A stretch of 64,000 bases of DNA, taken from Isoetes taiwanensis. Taxonomy: Eukaryota; Streptophyta; Lycopodiopsida; Isoetales; Isoetaceae. A program made the position numbers and the translations under genes. The stretch covers positions 6,507,891 to 6,571,890 of the forward strand of contig JAJEKV010000035.1 in assembly GCA_021234155.1 (NCBI GenBank). The letters run 5' to 3'. Under the pieces are notes generated by a model. That model ran no database searches. It saw only the letters and a program-made list of their open reading frames with translations, and was not told the DNA's origin. Shown here piece after piece: positions 23,045-34,554 of this stretch (position 1 is its first letter; the number at the start of each line of letters is the position of its first letter).

Positions 23045-23265
23045 TAAAATGGTCTCTTGACGTGGCACGTTATCTCACCACCCAGCCACGAGCCCTCAGC
23101 CAAGACACAGCTGCTCCAGATCTCCCCCGAGCAACTATATAGCATGCACGCCCCTTCGGTCCCTCTTTGGACCAAAGCCTCCTTTGGACAAAAGCCCAAA
23201 AGTCCCAAAGGCCCACATGGCCCAAAAAGGCCTAAAGCCTTTTGCCACGTCCTTGGCATATATCA
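23045..23265 (-). repeat. Gypsy 5' LTR (221 bp)
   Basis: Mate of 18287-18509 and followed by AACCC (23266-23270). The terminal dinucleotide on the PBS side is not a clean CA. Confidence 0.93.
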
Positions 23266-23369
23266 AACCCCAAAACCAAGTCTCACTTCCCCATCTCTGC
23301 GGAGCTCTGGCAATGGCGGAAAACCCACCTCCGCCCTTCCAGCTGGTCCATCATTCTGCCTTTTGTTAG
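23266..23369 (+). other. Leader and start codon of an interrupted gene?
   Basis: Directly after the gypsy element is a pyrimidine-rich leader and ATG at 23313 encoding MAENPPPPFQLVHHSAF, then Cys and a stop unless a donor at TT/GTTAGG is used. Together with the TATA box at 18277 it looks like a promoter and first exon split by the insertion. No family is recognised and downstream exons were not found. Confidence 0.3.
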
Positions 23370-25700
23370 GTTTTTTCTGGGCTCCAAAATTGGCTTTTTC
23401 AGCATTGCATTGGATTGGATTGGATGAATCTTATTCTACCTTCTATGCTGCTTCCTGTTTGATGCCTGATCCATTGCCAGAATATGGAGGTAGGTTTTTG
23501 TTTTAAATCTGTGCACCCTGGTCCAGTGCCTGCCTGGCTACGGGCAGGGAGCAACAGTGGGAGATATAGGAGGCCATGATCTTGCAACTGGGTAGTCTCA
23601 TGCTTGCCTATCTGCCACTGCCGCTGAAGCCTTCCCGCCGCCCGATCCATCGATCCATTCTTTCCCTCCGCCTCTGGAGCTTTTGATTGCTCCCTTTGCC
23701 TCAGCTTATGATAGGTGTCAAAAAAATTTATAAAGAAGTGTTGCGCACGAAATCGACTGAGGTGTCAAGATTCTAGATAGGAATCTCAGAATATTATTTT
23801 AGAGGAATCAACCTACAATATTATTATATATGTTAAGATAGCCAATGTGCCTATTATCAATGACAATTTTTATCTTTTGCAATTGGAGAGAGTGTCTAAT
23901 ATTGCATATGCTATGCTATGGTTTTAAAAGATATTTGTATGGTAAAACCGTATAATGCCGATGTTAATAATTGGATTCTGTTGTTTGCATGGTCGAGGGG
24001 TTTTTGCAATGTGTTTCTGTTTGTGGTCGAATTTTTCTTGGCAGTGGAGAACTCGACATATGGTGACAATGAGATGTCTAAGGCAGTGGAGTTCTTCTGC
24101 CCATTTTCTCTAGGTTCCAGATTAGTATTCTGCTTAAATTTGAGGCCATTTGTATTGAAGCAGAGCATGCAAGTATCTGTAATAGTGTGAAAATGTCTAA
24201 CAGAGTTGAGCCACCAGTGGTGCACTTAAGCAAATTTTGCTGCAAAGTAACAATCAAATTCTCAAATCTACTACTTTTAAGTCTTAATCTATTGCATTGC
24301 AGTTAAATAACAATAATATAGATGAATTGAAGCTAAAAGCAAGCGGATTCTTCACACCAAACTGCTTCAAACACATGCGGATCTTCCACGCCTTCCACTG
24401 TAGCACATTCTTCCACTGGAGAACTCTCTATGCGCTTGACAAATCCTACTTGTTCGAACCCTTTTAGCCTATTTTCCCTGCTGACCTATATTAAGGCCCC
24501 TTGCTCTGAACGGCCATGACGCGATAAAAAGTCCCCAAGGAGACATTATCCTTAAATCACCAATCCTTTTCCGCAAACGTAAATATGCATCCTACTTCGC
24601 CCATCATCTTCAAATAAATTCCAAGAAACTTTGCCACTTGACTTATGTCTTCTAGAAGAGGAGAAGAAGCAGTTATAATATGACATGTACAGTTTCATTA
24701 AAATTATACCATTCAAATTGTAGAATCCAATGTCTTAAAATGAAAGTTGATCACATACTCTCAAAATCCATTTTAGTATATATAAAGATCCTAGGGTTTA
24801 TTGGAAATGTTGCAAACTTCAAATGGCAAGATAGCATCTTCGGCATCACACATGAATCCCATTAATCAATGAACTAACACATTTTTCACACAAGATGATG
24901 GATAGCATTGCGTGCACACAAAAATCATGATACACACTATGATGTATAATGCCTATTTATAAACAAGAACTTACAAAGGATCATAATGTCTCTCACGATA
25001 TACTGGCAAAATGTGTATCTAATATTAAGATCACTTCAACATATCAAAAGATTGCTATAATTTATAACCTCCAACTTGCATGTAAACTTATGTCCTACTA
25101 AGCATTTCTGGACAAAATTCAAACTTATTGCTCGGTCATCAAATCCATTTAGCAAAATATGAAAGCATGATCATGAAGTTCTCGGTTTATCAATTTGAGA
25201 TAAGCAAGGTGTTGCAAATCATGACTCGCGTCCTTAGATATCTATTGTAGTTTGCGAAGGATGTGTGCCCTCCAGTACCTAAAGCTCCAATTATTATATA
25301 CTAGATGAGCTCTAAGACAATCTACTGGGCTCAATATAAGCATAGTTATTATATATGGATTTGGTCTAGGTCCAGTTAGATCCCAAATAGCCATGACAAC
25401 TAGAAACAGAGTATACTATATACAATAAGATGGAGTAGAACAACTTTAAGGCAGTAAAAGTTTACATAATTTACACTACCTTTAAAAGGTTCATATATAG
25501 CAACTGAAAGTAAAGCAATGTTTTGACAATGGCATGCCCAAAGTCAAATGTTCAATGTCTCATTGTGAAAATGGCTATGATCATTGTAACATTTGTGGAT
25601 GGGGGCGGGGGACGGGAGAGGGGAGGCCGCATTTCAGCCATGTACTTTGGTGGGGGCAGGTCTGATCTAGATGTGTATCCCATAAGTTCGGAATCCACAC
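23370..25700. other. No gene recognised
   Basis: AT-rich sequence. Short frames (for example 23911-24225) have no recognisable domain. A possible donor follows ATGGAG near 23490. Confidence 0.4.
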
Positions 25701-25710
25701 TAAAAATTAT

Positions 25711-25747
25711 ACCTATCTATCCATCCATCCATCCATCTATCTATCTC
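25711..25747. repeat. (ATCC/ATCT)n microsatellite
   Basis: Tetranucleotide run of atcc and atct words. Confidence 0.9.
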
Positions 25748-26024
25748 AAATGTCCATAAGGGCAGAATGTTTTTAGTAGTTTGTTTAGTTTTTGCCACCC
25801 CCAACCCTATATAAAATATCATTCATGTTTCTGTAAAACCTCAAAGTGTACTACTTTAACTATGTATATGCTCAAGTTGACAACATTGGCACTTCAAATT
25901 GGGTGCATGTCCTATTTGAGGGGATGTTTCTAGCAAGAGATGATCTCAATCAAAGTCACTAATAGTCACTAATCTAATTCTAGTCTACTCTTCACACACA
26001 TGGGCACCCAGGCACCCATATTTG

Positions 26025-26511
26025 ATGTGACGGGCCCATGATAGACCACGCGTAATGTGCATGTGGGGCATTTCTGAAACATCGACATAAAGGGGTAGAA
26101 GCGACTACTCATAAATGTCCAGACAATTTTGCCCAGTTGGTTAATGGCATATTGGTTAAGAATATTACATTTGGTATTAGAGTCAAGTGTTGAGTTCGAG
26201 TCTCCATGGGCACTTATATATGGGGTCCATCTTATGAAGGTTTTTGATGGTATCCTGATGCTCCAGATGAGCATAGTTCTAGTGGGAGAGGTGTGACGGG
26301 CCCATGGTAGACCGCTTAATACTATGCATTTGAGCATAGTTCTAGTGGGAGAGGTGTGACGGGCCCATGGTAGACCGCTTAATACTATGCATGTGGGGTG
26401 TTTCTGAGACATTGGCATAAATTGATAGAAGCGACTGCTCATAAACGTCTAGATGGTTTTGCCCAGTTGGTTAAAGGCATGTCAATTAAGAACGTTACAT
26501 TTGAAGGGGTA
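26025..26511. repeat. Duplicated block with 63-bp perfect tandem repeat
   Basis: A block starting tgacgggcccatg..tagacc and ending ..attacattt occurs at about 26028-26190 and again, diverged, at about 26293-26500. Within it, 26269-26331 is repeated at 26332-26394 with no visible change. Confidence 0.8.
26130..26212 (+). other. tRNA-like SINE head or degenerate tRNA
   Basis: An 83-nt segment begins TGCCCA and ends TGGGCA, which pair perfectly as an acceptor-like stem. A box A-like CAGTTGGTTAATGGC follows the 5' stem and a box B-like GAGTTCGAGTCTCC lies at 26192-26205. The anticodon arm does not fold convincingly, so it is probably a tRNA-derived SINE rather than a working tRNA. The copy at 26459 lacks box B. 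Confidence 0.45.
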
Positions 26512-27429
26512 AAATTGGTGCACCTAATCTACTCTTCATACAAATGAGCTCCGTCTGCCCCTATTTTAGACAAAGTCACTAATATGGTTTTCACCACAAC
26601 TCTTGTATTCCGACTCTATTTTTGGTGTTCTTTAGCTTGTTAGAAAGCTTATTCAAGTTTGTGGTAAAGTCATTAATCAGATATATGCTATCTACACAAA
26701 TGGGATCCCAAATTGATGCTCACCTATTTGGGGGCTCCATGGTGGCAATGTATATAAAACAGGAACAAAAATAAGTATTTTTAGTACAACTCATGCATTC
26801 AGACCCCGTTTTTGGCATTTCTTTAGCTTGTTGCCAAGCCTATTCACAGGGCTTATGGTAAAGCCACCAATGAAATATACTCTAAACATAAAGTAGTTCC
26901 CAAATTAGGTGCCTGCCCTATTTTAGGGGCTTCCTGGTGGCACAGGTAAGAAAATGAAACAAAAATTAGGTTTTTTAGCATAATTACTGCATCCAGACTC
27001 TACTTTCAATGTTCTTTAGCTCGTTAAAAAAATTGTTCAAAGGGATTGTAATAAAGTCAATCAAAGATACATTTCAATAATTTAGTCTCTAGATTTGGTG
27101 CCCCCCTATTTGAGGTGCTTCATATGGTGGCAATCCCAACGAAAATGAAACAAAACTTATACTCCACTTGACAACATTGGAGCCTGAAATTGGGGGCCCC
27201 TTTTACACATTTCAATTCTTTCTTTGAGTGACATCTCTTCCCTTCAAGGATGGAGCATGAAACATTGTGTTGTCTAAAGCTTCTCCCATAATTTCTCTTC
27301 CCTAGCAGCAGCGGTTGCAAGCTCCACTCACTATACAGGATTTCGAGCAAGTTGTAGACCTAATGGGCTTTGATAAATGTCCAAGTAGGGATGACATGCA
27401 TGTGGATTTTTTTTAGGATCTATTGGGAG
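26512..27429. other. Diverged repeated blocks, no gene
   Basis: Phrases such as 'ttctttagcttgtt' and 'ccctatttgagg/ggggct' recur about every 250-300 bp (near 26630, 26820, 27010), suggesting old tandem duplication. No coding domain is seen. Confidence 0.4.
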
Positions 27430-27800
27430 TGAACATCTGTGTTGCTTTGGCAAATATATCTTGGCATATCAAGATCTTTTGCAGCTCATCAAGTGAACAA
27501 GATCTTGAACACTGGCATTATCAATTTGATTCCTACGGTGAAAGAGCCCAAAGACAAATTCTTGTTGGAGTCCCATTACGTTATTGCCAATCTACAAGGT
27601 TATAGCAAAGGCATATGCAGAGAGGTTGAAGCTCATAGTAGGAGATTCTATTAGTTTAGAATAGTCTGGCTTTCTGCCTGGCGACATATTATTGACAATG
27701 TTGCAACTGCTTATGAGGGCATGTATTCGGCAAGTCGGACTGGGCAACAACTAGTGTATCTCAAGCTTGACTTTGCCATCACCTTGTTTGAGAGGCCTCA
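27430..27800 (+). pseudogene. LINE reverse-transcriptase relic
   Basis: The plus strand, across frames, reads NKILNTGIINLIPTVKEPKD, HYVIANLQGYSKGI, HIIDNVATAYEGMYSASRTG and LVYLKLDFAITLFERP. These correspond to the N-terminal reverse-transcriptase blocks of non-LTR elements (start, WRPI-like and DFxKAFD positions). The catalytic DFAKAFD is degraded to DFAITLFE. Poly(A) and endonuclease parts are absent, so this is a fragment. Confidence 0.7.
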
Positions 27801-27889
27801 TAATATAGTCTTGCTGGTGTGCATTCGGGCATCTCTCTCCCTTCTGATCCATTGGCTCAAGATGTATTTTCACATCTTGGCTTAGCATC

Positions 27890-28519
27890 ATCTTCTCGAC
27901 AAATGCGGTCAGACTATGATTGTTTTGAGATTCAAGGTGGACTGTTGATTTGCGATGGACTTTTGTCTATTCTAGATGGCGCTTCTAGACTTTGGGATTC
28001 TCTAGGCTTGCCATGACTCATCTATATATGGCCAGACACTTGGAGTAGCCAAGATTCTTGAACTCATCATTCGAGAGTATTGGTGGCCTGGGTTTTGCCG
28101 TTCTATCAAAGTTTTCATCCAATCCTATGATATATGTTGTCGAGCGAAGGTTCCGAGACATCTTCCTCATGATCTCTTCAGTCACTGCATGTTCCAAATG
28201 GACCTTAGAAGAGTATTTCTGTCGATTTTATTCGAGAGTTGCCACTCTCTCAGGGCCATCCATCATGGTCGTTGTTGATCACTTCTCTAAGATGGGTCAT
28301 TTTCTTCCTTGCAACATCATCATCAACAACAAGAGAACAACTGGTTTTCTTCTTCATGAAATGGTTAGACTTCATGGATTGCCCAGTACTATTGTGAGGG
28401 ATCGTAGACTTCAGTTTATCACAGGTCCTTGGAAGCAACTTCTGGAGCTATTACATGTCGATTGCTTTTCTACTTCTGATCCTTATACAGAAAGTAAAGA
28501 AACCTGCCATTTATCTTGA
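27890..28519 (+). pseudogene. Ty3/gypsy integrase relic
   Basis: Across frames the plus strand reads GLLICDGLLSILDGASRL, an HHCC-like stretch over about 28015-28150 (EYWWPGF, KVFIQSYDIC) and, at 28058-28519, IMVVVDHFSKMGHFLPCN, MVRLHGLPSTIVRDRRLQF and STSDPYTESKE. This is the integrase zinc finger and core; the second catalytic Asp motif reads VRDRRLQF and the Glu motif is degraded. It does not match the element at 18-23 kb closely. Confidence 0.75.
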
Positions 28520-30474
28520 TGATCCTGCCATATATTTGATAATCCAGTTGGTACCCTGAAAAAAATAAATTGCAGAAGGTGCAGATCCTTATGGTCACTA
28601 CCTTAAAGCAGAATCCACATTTTCTGGCCTTGCATAGTGGCCAAGTTTGATATGAATTTTTTACATGATTAAAATAATACGAAAGTTTCTCGAGATTCTT
28701 CATTATCAATATCTGTGAAGTCAGAATAATATGTGAAGTCTGAATAACGTGAAAGATTCTCGAGATTCTTAAAGACTAGCTTCCATGCAATCTTTGTAGT
28801 GGTTATTGCCAGTGACAACATTTCATGGAGTCGAATCCCCTTAAGATATTGAAGTCATGGCATGAATGGGTACAATCAGGCTTAGGATTAAATTGCAACC
28901 ATGCCCATTGCACCAGCTATTTTTGTTATTCTCTTCTCATAAGAGCTTCAAAGATATAATGTGTATATATAGGATTGGCCTAGATCTTCCTGCACAAACA
29001 AATAATGATTAGAAAATATAAAAAAATATGAATGTTAATCTTGCTGCTTCACATTTTACTATTATGATATTCCATATTTATCAACCATATCTAAACATAT
29101 ATCTCTTCTTAAAAGAAAAGAAGACTCTATCTTAATCATGTGAAGAGACCATTTTAATTCTAGTACATATAAATAGCAACCATGTGGATTGCCAATGCCA
29201 TATGTATTATGATCGCAATTTATGCATGTTATGAAATTTCACATGCACATGCTAGAAAAGCATACAACAAAAGTAACGGGAAGAATATAGCAATTCGATC
29301 GTGTGTGTGCAGAGAGCCTGCCAAAAAGTCAAAACTAATCATGACCGTCAAAACTAATCAATGGCTAGAAGTCCTTAATATGAGCCCGATGCTTCGTAAC
29401 AGTAGCGGCTTTCTATTTGTGGCATTTGATCTACTTGACAAATAAAGCAAGCTATGGCTCATTAGAATCGACATCCAAAACTAAGAATATTTATGAAATT
29501 GCAGCTTCTACATGTGCATATTTTGAGCACAATCATGAAAAATCAAATCAGAGTTGCCATAGAGTAGAAGCCAATATCTCATAAAATACTCATGGAATTG
29601 ATTGTCGTTAGTTCCACTGAACTTGTAATAGAAAAACATCCCAGGACATCAAGTTTCGAGTAAATCAATTGAGTATTTTCACTGCAAGAGGCAAAAAAAC
29701 GATTTCTGATGTTTTACCAATATCTTACAAACTACACTACAAAATTTGATGCGTCTGTTCCATTCATTCATAATGCAAAAGTGCTTTGGAAGTCAAGTTT
29801 TCAGATCATTCCATAGAGAATTAGTAGTGAAAAAGCTAAAACATGATTTACTAACGGAAAAGCGTATATCTCACAAATGGCTTCATAAAATATACGGATG
29901 TCTGTTCCATTAATTGGGGATGCAAAAGCGAATTAGAAGGTCAAGTTTGAGTCAATTTTATGAAGAATTCTTGTGAATCGTCCAAAACATTGCGTCGTCA
30001 TATGCTTGTCTGAATAGGCACCAAATATTATTATGTGTTTAAAAACCATCGTTTTTAAGCACTTTTTAGCAGCGTCCGGATGGTGATTTCTGCTACCCAG
30101 TAGCAATTTTATATCCATAACAATCCTACCATGTTTGAGCTTATGATTATTTCTTGTAATCGAATCTTGCATCACTATGTACAAATCGCGCTTCACAACA
30201 TGGACATTCATTACGATTGCATCCCAAAACGATGGATTTGTGTAATTATCTGCAAAACCAAGCTATGTTCCACCTCTTCTTGCTATTTGGATCCATCATA
30301 TCTGAAATCTACATGTTCCCTAGAATCACATGCACAAAACTCTAAACTATGCATTGTCATTCAAGGATAGGTTCCATACGTACGAAATTGAAAATTTTGA
30401 CGTATAAAATAAAAAAATGTGTATTTTATTGTTTAAAGCATATTTCACATATTTTTCTCTCGCCGGCGGGAAAT
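28520..30474. other. No gene recognised
   Basis: AT-rich sequence. A plus-strand 87-codon frame at 29182-29445 has no recognised domain. Confidence 0.4.
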
Positions 30475-30665
30475 AAAATTTTTTCGCGTACGCGAAATCT
30501 TCTAAACCGCATACGCGAAAAGACTTTCATGTACATGGTTTTAATAAAACCGCGGCACAAATTTGAAATTTGGATTTCGTGTACGCGATTTTCACTATTT
30601 CACGTATGCGAAAGTTTTTTCGCTTACGTGAAACAGTGAAAACCGCGTAATGCGAAAAGGCGAAA
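30475..30665. repeat. CG-rich palindrome cluster and long hairpin
   Basis: The palindrome TTTCGCGTACGCGAAA and variants (CGCATACGCG, CGTGTACGCG, CACGTATGCG, CGCTTACGTG) occur at least six times in 190 bp of otherwise AT-rich DNA. The distal copies form a hairpin: 30589-30613 pairs with 30618-30642 (23 of 25) around GTTT, and the stem extends outward to about 30575/30657 with a small internal loop. Confidence 0.75.
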
Positions 30666-30954
30666 AAAAAAACTGGCTTGAACTAGTGAAACTTAGCTCA
30701 AACATCAGCATTGGTCAATCCCTTTGCTGTCTTATCTGGCCATACGAGAACAATTCAGTCCAGGATGGTATCATTCTTCCTTGATATACAGTTATAGAAT
30801 CTCAGACAATTATTAGAACAGCCTTACTTAAGAGACTGGGTAACATAAATGGTCACCATTACGTATGCCATTAACCATATCCCATCATTTTACTTTCAGA
30901 GAAAGCATCATGTTTAACGTGAACAATATAGCAAATTAAAGCCATGCAAGACTA

Positions 30955-31805
30955 GAGAATAGAATAGAATAGAATGAGACCAATTGGCCTATGGAACCCA
31001 AACAAGAATAGAGCAGTAAGCGTATTACTGTCAGGATTAAAAAAACTCCTCCCGAAAGGTTTTTGAGGGAAAAACCTTAGCAGTAATGAGTATGCTAGTA
31101 CATTGTACAATTCTATAGGGTTCAATACTGTCCCCGAGGACATAACTGAGTCCGTGTATCCATAACCTCCTGGAGGTATGACCCCAATGTACAAGCCTAC
31201 GGACGCCGTATTCAATAACTCATGCAGCGGCTGGCCAGGCACTACTAACCAAACATGCCGCGCTCGGATATGGGCAAACGCTGGGCAGATCTGGAGGGCA
31301 TGACATTCATCTTCAATGGCGCCCTGATGGCAACACTGACAAAGCCTCTTCTCCCGTGCTTCCCAAGTCCAACGCCCTGTCTTAATGAGGAGACGATGTG
31401 CGCCCGTGCGAATGGAAACTATAAGTCTGCACTTTTTCATGGGCAAATGGGTGTACAAGTACTGGTGTGGGCCTCTCGTGAGCCTAGGATTTCCTTGCTA
31501 ATGATAGTGTGCCATCTTAACGTATGCCAGAGCATCTGCATCCCAGAGCCTGCGAAGGAAAGTAGTATCTAGATACAACTTTAGTGCATTGTGATCCTTC
31601 TTTGTCCCCACCTGTACGCATCTGTTTGCCTATACATCCCAATGTGAGAACCACTGAGCTTGCTTGTCCTTCCAGCAGGCTTTGAGGCGTTGGGGACCCA
31701 TTGCTACAGCCAAAGCAAGGTTGGGCAAACGTGTATCACCCATAGCGACCACCTTCTGGAAGGAAATAATATGGCATTCCAATGCAACCCGTTGAAGGAG
31801 TAGAA
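30955..31805 (-). mobile_element. LINE-A 3' end (antisense copy)
   Basis: The minus strand encodes a LINE ORF2 C-terminus: RTGAHRLLIKTGRW, then RLCQCCHQGAIEDECHALQICPAF, a cysteine-histidine knuckle typical of the region after the reverse transcriptase. A conserved 3' UTR (gctaaggtttttccc, gtggacgataa-like) and an (AGAAT)n tail at the left end follow. Related copies lie at 33905-36025 and 53339-54138. The copy is 5'-truncated. Confidence 0.85.
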
Positions 31806-32928
31806 AACATGTCTATTCTATTCTATTCTGCAGTATAGGATCTGGTATAGAACTGTGGACTTTACCCCCATAAAGTCATGGTATCAAGTACTCTATTGCT
31901 TTGAAATAACAATTTTGATTGATTGTAAAAACATGACTTTCAAGTATGATTTAAGCCACTTCACCCTCGGGCCATGGAGGCCAACCCTCCGTGCATAGCA
32001 TCTTGTTTATTTCCTTGGTTCTGCGCCACAATCCAAATTCGCCTTCTCTTGCCACATTTTTTTCTCCTGAGTAATCTACTACGTTAAAATATAGGGTCGC
32101 CATCTAGCAAGCTGGATCCAAGCGGGCCAGACAGGCATTCTACTCCAGCTTTGCATCCCTGCATCCTGTGTTTGGGGCAAAAAATCTTTGTAGAGCTCAA
32201 CAAAATCGCTTCCGCCCTTACTTTGGAGATGCAAATTTGGCAAAAATGTGGGAGCGACAAGTTTGTTCTAATTTTGCAGGATTCTGAGATTTGTGGAGCA
32301 GTTACGGTATTAGTTTTTGCTTCGCTATAGCATGGCTAAGGTTAGGGAAGATCAGGTGGTCGGCCTGCCAAAGCTCGCATCAGCTCGGCCATGTAAAAAG
32401 ATGAAAGAATGTAAATGGTTGAGATCCATTATCCTAAATCCAATTTGTGCCTTTTTCTATTTAGGTTTTGCGGATCCTGGGAGCCCGGTTGGCTATGCAT
32501 GGCAGATCATGGCGACGATGCAGTAGTTCTGCCCAGATGCGAAGTTGCTGCTTTGATAGTGTACTATTTTAAAAATCTCCTATAACAGGCCTTCTGACAT
32601 GCCATATATGGACCTAAGTGTTGGCCACAGAATTTGTTTTTCATGGCTCAATCTTGCTAGCTCCTTCCCTCATAATGCACATTGTATGGTTTTGGATGAG
32701 ATCTGTCTCTTCTTTGGTTACTGAAAATAATGTATTCTTATTTTCATTTCAAAGAAGCGGATATTCAGAGGTTGACATGCTTATTCTAAGATAATTGAAA
32801 TGGAGTTATTGCATATCTTAAATACAGTATCTAGGAATACTTCCTAGATATCTAGGAATACTTCCTGTATGAACGTGCTTATTCAGTGGATATGAGTAGC
32901 CATACATACACCAGAATACACTGATTTA
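31806..32928. other. No gene recognised; TTCTA run at its left edge
   Basis: A (TTCTA)n run at about 31812-31829 may be the tail of another LINE-A copy. The plus-strand frame at 32317-32526 has no recognised domain. Confidence 0.4.
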
Positions 32929-33360
32929 CTATTTTTTTTTTTTTTGAAGAACTGTGTCAGCAATATATTAAAAGAATGGTAATGTTACAAAGCAAGTGAG
33001 GAGGAAGGAGAACTGCCCCAAAGAGACAGTGATACCTCGACACTCCACAACAACTGCAACTCTACTGCTGTACAAACTGGCCATCACCATCTACCACACC
33101 CAAGAAGTCCCGCCAAATGGAAAACTTCCGCTCTACTAATCCCGGGAACACCAAAAAGCTTTGAAATAGCTTGTACCTGAGTCGAGGAATCAGAGAGGCT
33201 GCAGGCTGCTGAATCCCCTGAAAGATCCACAACCGCCGCCGCTTCCAAATCAACCACACCAACCAAGCCACGCACAGATGCAAGGCTTGCTGCCGTACGA
33301 GCGGCCAAGCACCAGGATATACATGAAGCAGCAATTGTTGGCTATTCAATCTCACCTGAA
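32929..33360 (-). mobile_element. LINE-B 3' end (antisense), poly(T) at left
   Basis: The poly(T) just before 32946 is the poly(A) tail of a minus-strand element. The minus strand encodes CVAWLVWLIWKRRRLWIFQG and RYKLFQSFLVFPGLVERKF, ending GQFVQQ and a stop. This is the C-terminus of a LINE ORF2, as at 16581-16859 but about 150 bp longer. It is 5'-truncated. Confidence 0.85.
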
Positions 33361-33904
33361 ACAGAGCCCTGACCCAATCCCAGGCAATGCACCTTGAATT
33401 TAACCTTAGAACCTAATGGTGTAAACAATGCCCTTGCCTCTGCATGATCTATGTAGTGTATAAGATAAGGCTATCAAAACATCAAGGCAAGTTAGTTCCA
33501 TTGTTAGATACGTCTCAAAATTTGATGCGAACATATTGACAATTGTTATTGTGATGCATCAAAGGTTTAAAACCTTTAAAATTTGCAAATTTAAAACCTT
33601 CAAAATATGCAAAATATTGCAAGTACGTTAATGAACTTGAAAATATTGAATGCATAGTACAAACCTTTAAATCTTTGTGTATTTTGGCAACAATTATTTT
33701 ACAAGCGTTTTTCATTTTTGCAATTTAATTTCAAAAGTTGGTACATATACATATGTTAAAATAATATCATTTTAATACATATGACCCTATAAGAGGATGC
33801 TTTAAAGCTATGATGCCTTCTTTTTGCTGGACTAATATTGCATCATCGGACACACATTGTGCTCGTGATAATACGTATATAGCTTAGGAAGCATATTTGA
33901 ACAA

Positions 33905-34554
33905 TTACTTCCAGAAGATGGTCGCTATGGGTGATACATGTTTGCCCAACCTTGCTTTGGCCATAGCAATGGGTCCCCAACAAAGCCTGCTGGAAGGACA
34001 AGCAAGCTCAGTGGTTCTCACGTTGGGATGTACAGGCAAACAGATGCGTACAGGTACGGACAAAGAAGGATCACAATGCACTAAAGCTGTACCTAGATGC
34101 TACTTTCCTTCGCAAGCTCTGGGATGTAGATGCTCTGACGCACGTTAAGCTGGCACACTATCAGCAGCAAGTCAATCCTAGGCTTACGAGAGGCCCACAC
34201 CAGTACTTGTACACCCATTTGCCCATGAAGAAGCACAGACTTATAGCTTCCATTCTCACGGGTGCACATCGTCTCCGCATTGAGATAGAGTGTCGGAGTC
34301 AGGATGCATGGGAGGAGAGGTTGTCAGTATTGCCACCAGGGCGCCATTGAAGATGAATGTCATGCCCTCCAGATCTGTCCAGTGTTTGCCCATATCCGAG
34401 CGCGGTATGTTCGGTTACTAGTGTTTGGCCAGCCATTGCATGAGTTATTGAATATGGCATCCGTGGGCTTGTTGGGGACATACCTCCAAAAGGTTATAGA
34501 CGCACGGACTCAGTTGTGTCCTCTGGGACAATATTGAATTGTCCTATACAATTC
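33905..34554 (+). mobile_element. LINE-A copy, 5' part (interrupted)
   Basis: Plus-strand LINE-A sequence colinear with the minus-strand copy at 30955-31805, including the cysteine-rich C-terminal segment (YCHQGAIEDECHALQICPVF near 34333-34390). It ends abruptly at TCCTATACAATTC (34542-34554) where a later element is inserted, and resumes at 35841. Confidence 0.82.
34542..34554. repeat. 13-bp target-site duplication (left copy)
   Basis: TCCTATACAATTC here equals 35841-35853. Confidence 0.9.

Larger units (their letters stand above)
18287..23265 (-). mobile_element. Ty3/gypsy chromovirus-type LTR retrotransposon
   Basis: A 4,979-bp element on the minus strand with two short LTRs, a Met-tRNA primer site, a polypurine tract, gag and pol in the order protease, reverse transcriptase, RNase H, integrase, chromodomain, and a 5-bp target duplication. 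Domain order with a C-terminal chromodomain places it among Ty3/gypsy chromoviruses. LTRs of about 222 bp are short for the group. The two LTRs show about a dozen differences, so it is not very recent, and gag-pol carries several frameshifts and at least one stop, so it is not autonomous now. Confidence 0.95.

Noticed and set aside
26130-26212. A functional tRNA gene
   Set aside because: No convincing anticodon arm and an imperfect T stem; better explained as a SINE head.
31870-31900. TGGTATCAAG, possible LTR primer site
   Set aside because: It diverges from the consensus in the second half, with no LTR end or gag recognised next to it.
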